From: Hysterangium stoloniferum
Taxonomy: Eukaryota > Basidiomycota > Agaricomycetes > Hysterangiales > Hysterangiaceae
NCBI GenBank assembly: GCA_015178975.1
Contig: WHVD01000052.1
Span: forward strand, 124,001-188,000
Direction: 5' to 3'
Length of the DNA: 64,000 nucleotides
Position 1 is the first letter of the stretch. Every line of letters starts with the position of its first letter. Under the pieces are notes generated by a model. That model was not told the origin of the DNA, did not search any database, and saw only the letters and a program-made list of their open reading frames with translations. Below, piece after piece: positions 24,051-35,311 of the stretch. Made by a program: the position numbers and the translations under genes.

Positions 24051-24804
24051 TGTTAAGAACAGAAAACTGACTGATGTCAGTAGACCGATGAGGACTGAAT
24101 GGAAGGACTTAGCTTCAGCTTGTATGCTGCACCCTCACAAGTTACCATCGGGTGTCCTTAAATTTCAGGCAGGTGGAAAACTAGTTTTGTCAAATAATCC
24201 TTTCAGTAAGTCACCAATTGGAGGCTGAAGGATAAGTTGAGGGTTAGGTCAAAGGGTTGGAACTGAGGGTGAGAAACTGAGGGTGCACAAGCACGATCAG
24301 AGGCAGAGAGCGGGATATTTTAGAGCGAGACTATGTATACAAGTGCTCTGTGTAGATATTCCAATTGCCTTGTAGCTACATTACAGTTGGACTTAAATAC
24401 TAGTTATCGGCATCTCGAAATACTAACTAAGGTAAGAGTGGGAATGTCCGATTAGTGACAAATAAACTTGACTAGGAACTGGAAGGTTACAATTAGATTG
24501 GAAGCTGTGATTAACTGAGATTGGAATTATGAGAAAAGGGAATAGTCCAAGAGCTACAAGTATATACAGGCATATGTGAAACATAGAGTTGAATGGATCA
24601 TCATAATAAAAAAGGACATATCAAAGAATAACCAGATGGTACAAGTATAACTTGACAGGGGTGTAAATGGGGTTTGATTGCCATGAAGGTATACATCAGT
24701 GTTGGTGTACCAATGGTTGCTGATACAATGACTTGGCCAATGACTTGAAACGCAGGCAGACAATAGTGTCATCGGGGACCATCAGGTTGCAACACAGTCA
24801 TAAC
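24051..24804 (+). repeat. LTR relic, same family as the 5164 solo LTR
   Basis: It starts TGTTAAGAACAGAAAACTG and ends CAGTCATAAC, matching the 5164-5884 LTR start, end and interior (agcttcagcttgtatgctgc at 24111-24130). It is about 754 bp, heavily mutated and lacks a clear target duplication. Confidence 0.7.
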
Positions 24805-24865
24805 GCTCTATAAAACAGGTGGAGCTTGGCTTCAACTTATGTATGTGTTGCACTCTCATATGAAC

Positions 24866-25435
24866 TGTTAAGGTGCTCCAGTATTTTGAACAGAGTGGAT
24901 AGTATGACAAGAATTAAAGGCAACACTTAGCTCACTTGACTGGGCCAATATACTAAGAGTCATAAGATAGAAGGTTATGGCTGCCAATGACACCTTAGGT
25001 GGTATTAGGGAGGGAGTAAGTAGACTGAATACTAAATGGGGGTAATCAAAGTTGATATTAGAACTGAAGAGTAGTAGCATATGTACATGGTAGGATTTAT
25101 ACAAAGGTGTAATGGATGAGCAGAGGGCCAATCAAGGAAGCAGAGAGTAGTGACAGGTCAAAAAAAGCACAGGAAAGGGTAGGGATTATACTAGAACTAA
25201 ATACAATGTAGTAAAAGCACTCTAGAGGGTATGAGGTGGCAAAATATTGTTTACAAGTAGAATGGGTGATGTTGGGATGGAGACAGGATGGGATGATGAA
25301 AAGAGAAAGCCATCATGAACCAAGTGTCAGTGCACTGTAGATGGTGACACCATGGTTGGAGGTACCAATAGTGGGATGCGAGGGTGGGGAGAGTAAAACA
25401 AGGTTTCAGGAGGCCGAATGACTGGGGTCCTAACA
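24866..25435 (-). repeat. LTR relic, minus orientation
   Basis: On the minus strand it starts TGTTAGGACCCCAG (25435) and ends near CACCTTAACA (24866). It aligns along its length with 43250-43779, including aacacttagctca and the tract around tgaggtggcaaa. A partial inverted copy of its first 150 bp lies at 25868-26020. Confidence 0.6.
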
Positions 25436-25439
25436 AATC

Positions 25440-25790
25440 CCACCAAACTATCAACTTTCCTTGTGCAGTGTCATTTCAATTTCCACAATACATAGACCAG
25501 CTACACTTACCACAGACAAACTCCCAAAATGTCAACTATCCACTCTCTTACCTCTCAGGATGCACATTAAAATGGTTTGAACTGACATTCAGTGGACTCA
25601 CCCCAGAGGAGCTGAGTTGGCTTCACAACTGAGATGTATTTGTTGAGGAATTGGAAACAAAGTTTGACTTGTATGACATGACTAGTGAGAACAGCCTCAT
25701 CAAACTTTGCATGAAGGATAATCAGTGCATCATGGACAACATTGTGCAGTTCAACAATCCTCCTGCACAGTGTCAATGAGGCAACAATGC
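25440..25790 (+). pseudogene. Gypsy gag capsid fragment
   Basis: The plus strand encodes a piece with LSYLSGCTLKWFELTFSGL and, after a stop, DVFVEELETKF, typical of the Ty3-type capsid (a Trp-Phe pair then an Asp-x-Phe-x-x-x-Leu helix). It is probably the continuation of the gag begun at 23704, split by two LTR insertions. Several stops make it non-functional. Confidence 0.6.
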
Positions 25791-25867
25791 ACTCCACCAT
25801 TAGTTTATTCTGGTTTTCCATCCCATCTCAAAGATGAAGTCTCCCAAGGCAAAGATGGCAAACCCAA

Positions 25868-26975
25868 GACATTTGTTAGGATCCCAGTCATTCAGCCCCC
25901 TGAAACCTGGTGTTACTCTCCCCACCATCTGGTGTCCTACTATTGGCATCCAACTACAGTGTCACTGCCCACAGTGCCCCAACACTTGGTTCACTATGGT
26001 TTTCCCTTTTCGTCATTCCTGTCAGGAACTGGAAAACCCACCGGCCTCCAGGCCTCTGGGCCCCCAGACTCCGTCCTACATGCTCCTGACCCTCTATATT
26101 GTATAGTTACAACCGGAGTTCCCGCCAGAGCCCACACGTCAACTTGTTTATGCCTGACACTCTGTACGCAGCCCACCTGTCTGCACCTAACCATCTGTCT
26201 CATACACCAGTCCTCGGACTCCACCAGACTCTGGACTCCACCCTACATACACCTGACACTCTGTATCTCACGGACCAGTCACCAGACCCTGACTGGACTC
26301 CTGGAACCCCTCTAACAGAGCATAGAACCCTGATCCATTATGGTCCCATGACCTGTCATGATTTGTCTGTGTCTCATGCATCAGTCCTTGGACTCCGCTG
26401 GACCTGCAAATCAACCTGTTTATATGCGACTCTCTGTGCCTGTCACCGGACTCTGACCAGACTCCCAGAACCCCTCTAACAGAGCATAGAACCCCATTCC
26501 CATTATGATCTAATGACTTGTCATGTTTTGGACCCTGCTCCCATTCTGTTCCATCCCTAATACCTAGTTTGGTATTTACTTGTTTCATTTTATGTTTAAT
26601 AGTTCTGCCCCTCATTAATGCCGGATTTGGCATTATTACATTTCACAGTCTATATAAGTCTCCTATATTCATGTACTTAGAATCCAGTTACACCCTCAAA
26701 CAAGTTACACCCTCAAACAAGTTACACCCTCAAACAAGTTACACCCCTGATCCAGTCTCTAGTCCTCTTGTCTGTCTGCATGCTCGATTCCTGGAACTCC
26801 CACAGGAACTCCGGAATCTACATCTTCCTGTATGCATTCTGTCAGCTTGAAATGTGGACACCCAAATGAGTGTATGAGGGCACAGCACATAAGCTGAAGC
26901 CAAGTCCATCTCAGCAGCACCACACTTCTGGTAATTATTCTGAGACCACATTCCTTGTACTAATATCCCTGGAAA
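25868..26975 (+). repeat. Compound LTR relic with internal tandem repeats
   Basis: 25868-26019 repeats, inverted, the start of the 24866-25435 LTR. From 26020 (TGTCAGGAACTGG) the sequence aligns with the minus strand of the 43936-45277 LTR, including ttggtatttact and the shared core acacataagctgaagccaag at 26887-26906. Inside are a direct duplication of about 80 bp (near 26285-26365 and 26450-26530) and a 17-bp tandem repeat at 26690-26745. The right edge is uncertain. Confidence 0.55.
26690..26745 (+). repeat. 17-bp tandem repeat, about 3.3 copies
   Basis: The unit gttacaccctcaaacaa is repeated head to tail three times, followed by a partial fourth. It lies inside the LTR relic. Confidence 0.95.
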
Positions 26976-27545
26976 CCTCCCCAGACTAATTACCCGGGGA
27001 CTCTGTGGGACATTTCCTGAAAGAAAGTGTGTTTGGAATAAATTACCAGAAACACTCTGCAGGACTTCCTCAGAACTTATCCTTTGTGTTTGGGAACTTA
27101 ACACATATTGACATCAAATACTATTTCCTCTGGGGGTGTGTCTTGGCAAGTGACTTTGCCTTTTTCAAGAATCTAAGATTGAGGGACCATCAACATGCCT
27201 AGAATACTTAGGCATCAAACTTGATTTTATGGCCATGGAAGCTTGTCTACCTGCAGGTAAACTGGTGTATCTGTCAAACTGTAAGCCTGGCCACCTTACC
27301 ACATATGTCACCACCAACCCTCTCCCATCAACCACTCATTGTTCTGCCACTTGATTGTTAAGTAGCACCCTTGTGCCTGATTATGTGGTTCTTTGTTCTC
27401 CTGCCACATTCACCTTGACTGCAGAATCAATCTTCTCTTTGACCATTAATCCTTTCCCCACTCTTCCCTAGGGAACCTCACATTCACCTTGTATCCTACT
27501 GATATTTAAAAATAAAGAAAATTTAGTCCTGTCCGTGTTGACTGA

Positions 27546-28120
27546 GTGAGGCTGATACCGACAGGCTTACACAAACCTTCTCATCAAATGGCAGCCAAGA
27601 CACATTGCACCCTCCATGAGTTGCAAGAATTAACCAGTTTCCTTCAATTCTACTCACAGATCATCTCTTCCTCCAAAGCCATCATGTACTCACTGTTTGA
27701 TTTCTCCACATCATTTACTTCCCCTTTTGCTTGCCACCGTCTTACTCACCCTGCATGTCGGGACATTACTTGGTGGGCTACTTATGTCCCCAGTTGGAAC
27801 AGAATCCATTTCATCTCACCTTCCTGACTTACCTTCCACATCTTCACTGATGCAAGTGGTATGAAGGGTGCTGGTAGAGTCTTTGGCAATCAATGGTGTT
27901 CTTGTCAGATTCCTCATCGTTATTCAGGAGCTGACATTAAAGTTAAAGAATTATATCCCATCATTCATACTATTTTATACTGGGGTCCTCATTTCCGGGG
28001 CCATCGTGCAATCTTTTATACTGACAGTCAAAATGTACATATATTCTGCTTCCATTGCCAATGCCACCTCTCACTTTCAATTCACTCTTATGTTCTCCAT
28101 CGCCTCCAACCGTAACCTCA
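27546..28120 (+). pseudogene. DIRS-like retrotransposon RNase H relic
   Basis: Two frames give CTLHELQELTSFLQFYSQ, the linker after the RT, then ACRDITWWATYV, then an RNase H-like core: FHIFTDASG (first Asp), DIKVKELYPIIHTILYWG (Glu) and AIFYTDSQNVHIF (Asp). This arrangement, with TDASG..G and a long KE-x helix, fits the RNase H of DIRS-type tyrosine-recombinase retrotransposons better than Ty3 or Ty1. A stop at about 27826 and a frame change interrupt it. No tyrosine recombinase was found nearby. The identification rests on motif memory. Confidence 0.5.
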
Positions 28121-28297
28121 AGGCTTCCCCCAAGGTTCTTTCACTCAAGTAAACCTGCAGTTCTAGTGAGGTTCACCCCATTGTTTCTGATGTCTCATAA
28201 CAACATCGGGTCCTGATGGCCACATTCACAGACTGCTTCTCCCAGTCCTCCAGCCATTCTAAGCTCAGCCCCACTTGGCCCACACCTGCTGATGCCT

Positions 28298-28556
28298 GTC
28301 TGTCACCTGTAGTCACAGTCGGTTTCTCCTTTAGACCACAACATGATGTTCATGATGTTGTTCACCAGACCAGAGTGAGATAAAGATAGATCTGACAAAT
28401 CCATTTGTCCAAGTTCTCTAGTTATCATAGGTCTCTCCCTCAATGTCACTTTTGTGTGACCATCTCCCATTATTGTTCTCTGTCACCTGTGGTTCCAGTC
28501 GGCTTCTGCTTTAGACCGCAACATGATGTTATTCACCAGACTGGAGTGAGATAAAG
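28298..28556 (+). repeat. Two direct copies of an 80-90 bp sequence
   Basis: 28298-28388 and 28478-28556 share ctgtcacctgtrgt, a ctttagacc block, caacatgatgtt and agtgagataaaga. Copy 1 has an extra ttcatgatg. They flank about 90 bp of other sequence. Confidence 0.75.
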
Positions 28557-28739
28557 AATTGATATTGAGACTGAGGTGAGTTGGCCTAATTAAAGCAACA
28601 CTAATATGCATTTACTGTATACTAGTTATACATTTAGGTACATTAAATATATAGTCCATTATATTGATATCTAGTCTGAGTTATACTTTTAGCAACATTT
28701 CTAACAACACGGGCCCTTGCTACGTGTCTGGTTGGGCAT

Positions 28740-29924
28740 ATTAGTACAAACACCTGGGAAGGTTTCTACGACTATCCAGAAAAGGAAAGGTATAGATTAA
28801 TTCATGCGGTCACAGAAAGTGCAAGCCATCACCATCAACATAGAAACTGACGCTCGATCTGGACATGAACCAAACTTGGCCCGACTTGCAGGTCTTCCAA
28901 GGCGGTACTGTGATGATTCGCAGTGATAAAATTATTGCAACCACGTTGATGAGTTCCCTTTATTTACAAGTGCTGATTTTGACTCCAAGTTCGTTACCGT
29001 TGAGTTGTCTACTTGCATGGCCTAGTAGTAGAAGAGTAGGTTGCCGTACCCCCCGGGTTCTTTGGCCGTGAAAGCCTATGCCTACAGAGAGAGTGGTCCC
29101 CGGAGGTCGCTGCCGTGCGGCCACCGTGCCGGAGAGATGCCGGGATTTACGCGGTTTTAGGGGTTGGACAAGATTTGCGCCGCGAACCGCGTAAATCTGG
29201 TCGGGTACAGTGACTTACTTCCACCCCGTTATGGAGTTATATGGCAATTTACTTTTTGGGACCCAAAGCGGAATTTTTATTGATTTTTGAACTCCGCACT
29301 ATGTACTCGGAACAACTGTAAGTTGGGGAGAACAATAGCAACAAACATGGGTCATGTGGTTATAATACCGTGTGATGGAACAATAGGACAACGACGAGAA
29401 CAAAAAGAACAATACACCAGATGTCCCAATAGGGACACACAATAATGGAAACGGGGCTCTGTACCCCTTTTCATGGGTACGCATAAGCCTAATTCCAACA
29501 CACCTTGTTGTAATTTCTGGGGAACTTTATGTAAAAAAGGCTCCTGTGTTGCCCAAATTGCTCCTGTGCCCACAAAAATGCTCCCGCGTCGCCAAAAATC
29601 CCCCCGCACCGCCAAAAATGCCTCCGCCCTTAGAGCATGGGAAGTGCTGACGAAGAACGCTTTGGGCTCTAAAGCTACCGAAAATGCCCACTGCTACTTT
29701 ACTTATATGGAGGAAGTGTTTGAGGTGAAACCTGATTCTAGCACATGGAGTCGATGAGGACTCCGATACTTTACCCGAACGGTAAATCATCGGACTTACG
29801 AGTAAAGGTAAAAAGTAGTGGTGCCTGGGTGCCTTGTACCTTACAGTAATCTTCATTTCAATCACAATGCCCACGCCTACTATCATAAGACAGGAATTAC
29901 CCCTTTTATATGCTAGTTTTGTAT
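28740..29924. other. Segment partly duplicated from the copy 1/2 spacer
   Basis: 28750-29050 resembles, inverted, 21100-21390. 29150-29210 contains a short inverted pair around tttacgcggtt and aaccgcgtaaa. 29217-29295 is a dispersed repeat with a relative at 42780-42855 (shared tttttgggacccaaa and ttattgatttttgaac). No gene recognised. Confidence 0.5.
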
Positions 29925-30002
29925 ATATAAGGAGGACTCCTTCTGCACCTAGAGTATAAACCAACCCTCGGACGATATCCTCTCCAACTCCACCCCCCAA
30001 AG
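29925..30002 (+). promoter_or_regulatory. Promoter/leader of secreted-protein copy 3
   Basis: A tatataagga box, ctagagtataaaccaaccct and a pyrimidine-rich leader match copies 1 and 2 block for block. Confidence 0.5.
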
Positions 30003-30290
30003 ATGTTTTTCTCCAAAGTACTCCTCACCTTCGGGTTTGGCTTCATTGTTATGGTGGGTTCCGTCCCTCACGTCTCTGACGTCTCTAACAATGTGATGGC
30101 CAGAGCATGTAAGTCTCAAACATTTTCAGTTATATTTTACACAATCTTATTGTTAACTTGGTGATTATGAGATAGTCTGCTACTATCCTCTAACTTGTAG
30201 TTGTCTATGCGCCGCCCAGGTGAATAATTCAAGTTTTATCCCTCATCGTGCCCTTGTCATTCTACTGGTTTCAAATTGCAGTGTGCTTAG
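30003..30290 (+). pseudogene. Small secreted cysteine-rich protein, copy 3, frameshifted
   Basis: Exon 1 (30003-30108) again is 106 nt and encodes a signal peptide (MFFSKVLLTFGFGFIV); the intron is gtaagt..gatag. Exon 2 (30176-30290) starts with C-x5-C-x-C-x-C like the others. One base is missing near 30230 relative to copies 1 and 2, so the last cysteines (C-P-C.. and ..Q-C-A-stop) lie in another frame. Exon sum is 221 nt, not divisible by three. It is probably dead unless spliced differently. Confidence 0.7.
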
Positions 30291-30832
30291 TCTTAGATCG
30301 TTCGACATCTGCGCTGCTCTATATCGAATCCAATTTCTCAAAATTCACGGGATAGGATGATCATTTGATCACTGATAATCCCGGAGATCCTGTGCATATT
30401 TACAATCGTTTGAGTTGTTGGAGCTGTTGCGATTTTTGGGTCTAACGCAATTGGTCAGTGTATTAAGGATCCTTAGAGTCAAGTGAACCAACTTATATAC
30501 AAACTCTGTTTTATCTTTGGACCGTGAACACTACTCAGCGTAGATCCTGCCGTGGTGCCGTTCACGCGCGCGTGAGCACTTTGCACCACTTCTACACCGC
30601 CGCTCACGCGGGTTCCATGCGCGCCCACCGTAGTAGATAGAGTCAGAGTGCACACACACACCACCAAAGTCGCAGCGCGATTTATTTATTTATATATTAT
30701 TATTATTCGATTCACACCACCAAAAAATTAAAAAATTTCAAGCGAGTATTTCCGCCTTATAAACAAGGGCAATGAGTTTTGTTATAGCATTTATGAGATG
30801 TATAGACCACCCACACTCAAATTATCAATATA
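30291..30832. other. 3' flank of copy 3 and spacer
   Basis: The first 100 bp match the 3' flanks of copies 1 and 2. 30545-30620 holds a G+C-rich stretch with partial inverted symmetry (cacgcgcgcgtg). No gene seen. Confidence 0.5.
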
Positions 30833-32436
30833 CAGTGACTTACAAAATGTATCCAATGTTTTGTAGTTTCAGCTTATATATGCTATATCCCAGTAGATAA
30901 AATAGTAGAAATCACCAAAAAATTTGTGAACATGACCTATCATGTATATATGGATATGGTAGAACTATATTATGTAATATCCATATATGGAAACACTATG
31001 AATATTTTAATAGAGAGGGCTCATTGGATACGTTTTGTAACTGACAGGTTCTAGCATGAAAACCATGTGCCTATGTTGATTGTTTGCAGTTGTTTATGTT
31101 TTTCAACATGTCATGTGATCATTATATACTACAGTATAAGTAGAAGGGCTTTCTCAGCTAAGATTCCCTCAATTCTAACTATGCATCCCCTTTCCACTGC
31201 TGCCCAGTATGAGATCCTTTTTCTACTTAATGCTGGCCATTCTGCCAGACATATTTCAGTTTCTACTGGCTATAGCAATGCTACTATCTCTAGACTTTGT
31301 TCTAAACACTGTTCCCACCTTTCTAAGTCCTCTGGTAGTCACCCTTCCAAACTCTCCACAGCCAACATCCATTTTGCACAACACCTTATCAGCTATGAAA
31401 AGGCTGATACAGCTGTAGATGCAACAAAGGCACTTTGCACTATCACCAACCAGTCACTCAATCCTCAAACAGTGTGTTGTGGACTCAAGACAGCTGGGAT
31501 GAAGCCTGTGGTAAAGAAGAAAAGGCCTCTTCTGTCTAAGAGGCATAGGAAGGAGAGGATGGATTTTGCTTTGGCACATCAGGATTGGACTGTGGAGGAT
31601 TGGAAGAAGGTGGTGTGGTCTGATGAGACCAAAATTAATAGGCTGGGGTCAGATGGCAGGAAGTGGGTGTGGAAAAAGGCAGGGGAGGGCTTGAGTGACA
31701 GGCTGGTTGAGGGAACCCTGAAGTTTGGTGGTGGATCTTTAATAGTTTGGGGGTGCATGCTGTGGGAGGGGGTTGGGTATGCATGCAAGATTGATGGAAG
31801 GATTGATGGGGATCTCTACATCCAGGTTCTGGAGGATGACCTGCAAGCAAGTCTTAAGGACTATGGTAAATCTGCCAATGGTATCATCTTCCAGCAAGAC
31901 AATGACCCCAAGTATACCTGCAAGAAGGCCCAGAATTGGTTCCAAGAAAATGGTTTCAGGGTTCTCTCATGGCCAGCACAGTCTCCTGACTTGAATCCCA
32001 TTGAACACCTATGGAATCACCTGAAAAGGAGGTTGGCAGGGTATGAGAATGCACCCCAGGGGATGGAAGAGTTGTGGGAGAGGGTGGTGGATGAATGGTA
32101 TAATATTGATGAAAAGGTGTGTCAGGATTTGATTTAAAGTATGCCTAGGAGGGCTTCAGATGTATTAAAGGCAAAGGGTAGCTACACTAAGTACTAAATA
32201 CTAGTAATTTCCTGCCTAAATGTGTCAGTTACAAAATGTATCCAATGAATGCTCTCCATTGAAATATTCATAGTGTTTCCATATATGGATATTACATAAT
32301 ATAGTTCTACCATATAAATATATACATTATAGGTCATGTTCACAAATATTCTGGTGATTTCTACTATTTTATCTACTGGGATATAGCATATATAAGCTGA
32401 AACTACAAAACATTGGATACATTTTGTAAGTCACTG
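30833..32436 (+). mobile_element. Tc1/mariner element B, nearly intact
   Basis: The 1604-bp element runs from cagtgacttacaaaatg to cattttgtaagtcactg, with TA on both sides (30831-30832 and 32437-32438). Arms 30833-31046 and 32223-32436 are 214-bp inverted repeats with few differences. Each arm closes internally with an inverted copy of its own 26-bp end (cattggatacgttttgtaac at 31022-31041; gttacaaaatgtatccaatg at 32228-32247). The transposase between is open except for one late stop. It is the youngest-looking Tc1 copy here. Confidence 0.92.
31181..32137 (+). CDS. Tc1 transposase (DD34E), C-terminally truncated by a stop
   Basis: I choose the ATG at 31181 (MHPLSTAAQYEILFLL) because it aligns with the start of the relative at 6760; the frame is open further upstream but hydrophobic and unlike the family. 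The HTH is at SVSTGYSNATISRLC, then the linker MKPVVKKKRPLL. Catalytic residues are in VWSDETKINRLGSDG (Asp), IFQQDNDPKYT (Asp) and PDLNPIEHLWNHLKRR (Glu), with 34 residues between the last Asp and Glu. Translation stops at TAA 32135, but the same frame continues with SMPRRASDVLKAKGSYTKY to 32197, the normal family end. So one substitution removes the last 19 or so residues; all catalytic residues remain. The short protein could still work. Confidence 0.85.
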   Translation: MHPLSTAAQYEILFLLNAGHSARHISVSTGYSNATISRLCSKHCSHLSKSSGSHPSKLSTANIHFAQHLISYEKADTAVDATKALCTITNQSLNPQTVCCGLKTAGMKPVVKKKRPLLSKRHRKERMDFALAHQDWTVEDWKKVVWSDETKINRLGSDGRKWVWKKAGEGLSDRLVEGTLKFGGGSLIVWGCMLWEGVGYACKIDGRIDGDLYIQVLEDDLQASLKDYGKSANGIIFQQDNDPKYTCKKAQNWFQENGFRVLSWPAQSPDLNPIEHLWNHLKRRLAGYENAPQGMEELWERVVDEWYNIDEKVCQDLI

Positions 32437-32438
32437 TA

Positions 32439-33249
32439 AATCACACAAGTCACTTATGGGAGACCACGGCATGTTCCTCAATTTTTTATATAGCTATATG
32501 TTTTCATTTTGGCTAGATTTACGGTGGTAAGAGCAGGTAAGATAGGAGGTAAGTGAGTGCTTAGTGAGATTTACAGGTGGATTTACTGTAGATTTACTGT
32601 AGATTTGCACATCTGGGTGGCACACTTCCAAATGGTTTTTCGATAAATTGGAGGCTTCAAGAAAATTATAATTTACAAGTTTCATCATCACCCCTCAGCC
32701 AGCGGTCAAAGCCATGGCCATTGCTTACATAATGGTTCAAACCCACCCACAACCCGAGACATCTTCATCCCATGTTTGCAGTGTCGAGAACGGATATATG
32801 CTACCCCACCAACAACAAAGGATCATGACTTCTCCGTAAAGACATTGATTGTTCCCTGGACTTTATCATACCACTCCAAACGACCACATCGTGATTGAGG
32901 ATGTGGTGATGGACATGCCCTACCACATCGGCCCCAACCCCATCTCTCTTTCTCTCCCTTCCCAGCATGCCCACCTGTCACGGTACCCGTATTACCCATC
33001 TCTACTCTCCAAGAGACCATGTCATCGAGACCTGTCCAACTTTCAACCTTACCGGGCCACGAAATGACACCCTTAAGGCCCGAGTTAAGCAGGGGTATGG
33101 TGCACACATTTCCCCTAAATGCAATTTCTTTCAATGATTACCAACCTCTAAAATATAATCAATTTAGTGGCAAAATGTATGTATGCGAAGAAAGAAAGAT
33201 TATTGGATTATTGGTGTTCACACAAGAAACAATATCTGGCACATAACAC
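32439..33249. other. Intergenic, no gene recognised
   Basis: Nothing convincing on either strand; open stretches at 32823-33134 (minus) and 32849-33067 (plus) overlap and show no motif. Confidence 0.45.
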
Positions 33250-33395
33250 CCCGCCTGCCACCACTACCACCACCACCACCACCACCACTACCACTACCAC
33301 CACCACCACCACCACTACCACCATCATACCACCACTACCACCACTATCATACCACCACTATCGTACCACCACCACCACCACCACCACTATCATGA
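33250..33395. repeat. (CCA)n / (CCACTA)n microsatellite
   Basis: Long runs of accacc with interspersed act and atc triplets at 33258-33322 and 33370-33391. The surrounding unit (cacataacacccyg then cacc/actacc) recurs at 33413-33440 and 33485-33530, so a larger module seems to have been duplicated. Thr- or Pro-runs predicted from it are not a gene. Confidence 0.9.
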
Positions 33396-35311
33396 AAGCG
33401 AAACAATGTCTGGCCTGTAACACCCCGCCCACCCACCACTAATGATGTCCACCACCACTATCACCAAACCAAGTGATGTCCGTGGCACATAACACCCTGT
33501 CCACCCACCACTACCACTACCACTATTGCCAAAGCAAACAATGTCCTCAAATGAAAATGGCATGTCCAACTAGCAGTCAAATGCTAAAGCTAACAACCAA
33601 GGCCCTCAGGGTCTCTGTTATTCTTGTCGGAGGATCTCGAATGCACAATACAAACACCATCGCTTCTCTTGTCACGAATCGATAATTCTTCGATAAAGTC
33701 GAATGATATTCTATTAACCGAACTCGGAAGCCTCGTTCGACGAAGTATATATTCGCCCTGTCGATGAAGTAAGAGGCTATACCAGTCGCGAGAACTCACG
33801 GAAGTATTTGTCGAAGAAGTTACGACAAGATAGATTACTAATATCACTAATATACAGATATTTCAACTGACTTCTCTTGCTCCTTTCATAGCCCTTTTAT
33901 GCTTTTCGTCGTATCGTTATGACTATGTTATGAACTAATTATGAAATCATATATGACGTCGAAATGAGACATGTCGAAAGAGATTCGATGGTGTCAAATA
34001 ATGTTCGGTTTTGTCGAGTTGAATTCGATAGGTCGAAGAGTTGTCGAAAGTTACCTTTGAATGTTTGTGACAATATGTGACATGTGACGGTTGTGACATC
34101 TCTCCTTCACCTTGAAAACTGATGCACATGCTATATATATAGCACCAATTTCAAGGTCTACATGAGATTGATACCACAGGTTCCCATCGTGTTCTATACA
34201 CAGCCGTACGCTCATATGCTCATCCTGGTATACATGCCCACAACACGATCCAAGTGGTATGGGGGCACCCTTTCCCTCCCCCTTCATATACCACGAGTAA
34301 TCCTTTTACCCTTTACCCAACGCCAACCACAGAGGCAGGCTGCTGAGCCATGATCCATGGTCATTGACTCAAAATGTGTCCACCAGGCCCACCGTCACTG
34401 TTTGCACCACCCAGCGATGCTGGCAAAACATCCCCATCTGCTCCTTCACCTTCCCTGCAGCAGTCGAACCCTCCTACTCAGTCAAGCTTTCCACTCATAC
34501 TAGTTCTTCATTTTCTCTCTAATAATTGACCACCATTAAAATGTACTCCTGAAACATCATCTCAGTTTTGTATATTGTGGCAAATAAATGAATGAAAAGT
34601 GAAATGAAAATGCACTACTAAGTTGTCACGGAGAACTGCACCAAAAAGACCAAAGGTCAATGGTCAGTCAGTGGTGAGAAATGCACTAAGTCACTCACAG
34701 TCATTTACTTTTTTTTTTCATTTTTTTCACGAAGTCATTTCAGTCGCTGTGAAAAAGTCAAACTCAGTCAGTCAGTCACTGGTGAGAAATGCACTAAGTC
34801 ATTTTATTTGTCAATTATGTACATGAGATTTAATATTGAGGGAAAGGGGGTGCACTGGCTAAAGGGTGAAGGTGGGTGGGTTGGAGAGGAGGGTGCAAAG
34901 TGGTGGGAAAGGAAAATATCATCAGTGAGCAGAAGTGGAAACCTAAAACATAGTAATCAGCAGATGGACCCGAGGATGAGGTGCTACATCAACATTGTAG
35001 GTGAGCAAGTGGAGCGACAGCGTATGGTGTAGTAAGCCAAAGGCCGGGCCGCACCCATCCCAGGTCACAATGTGTCCCACCATTGTTGCTCGGTCAAGAG
35101 GGAATGTCAGATGTCGTAAGGCCCATCAATCCCCACCATAAGTCCATCTCGGCACTCCCTTTGGTATTGATGGTTTAATACCTACATACAGAAAGTGGGA
35201 AGATCTTTTGAATTAGAATTCAGGATCAAGAAACCCACAATACAAGACCTCCATGCTACATATACCCCAAGAACGCCAACCATCCTATGGGCATTCTGCA
35301 GAAAGTGTGCT
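33396..35311. other. Repeat-rich intergenic region
   Basis: 33940-34110 resembles 45485-45640 (shared tgaaatcatatatgac and gtttgtgaca blocks). A short repeat (ctggtgagaaatgcactaagtca and variants) occurs at about 34670-34695 and 34780-34802. No gene was recognised up to the Gypsy element. Confidence 0.5.

Noticed and set aside
29473..29757. 94-codon open frame with repeated AKNA/PRRQK-like segments
   Set aside because: Comes from a degenerate short tandem repeat; open on both strands.
32940..33110. 5S rRNA-like phrase ttaaggcccgagttaagcag
   Set aside because: Only a few bases resemble 5S; the rest does not match and no internal promoter order is present.
33167..33440. CRISPR-like spaced repeats
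   Set aside because: Irregular microsatellite modules, eukaryotic context; no constant repeat with unique spacers.
33167..33442. Open frames of Thr or Pro runs over the microsatellite
   Set aside because: Simple CCA repeat; open in several frames by composition only.
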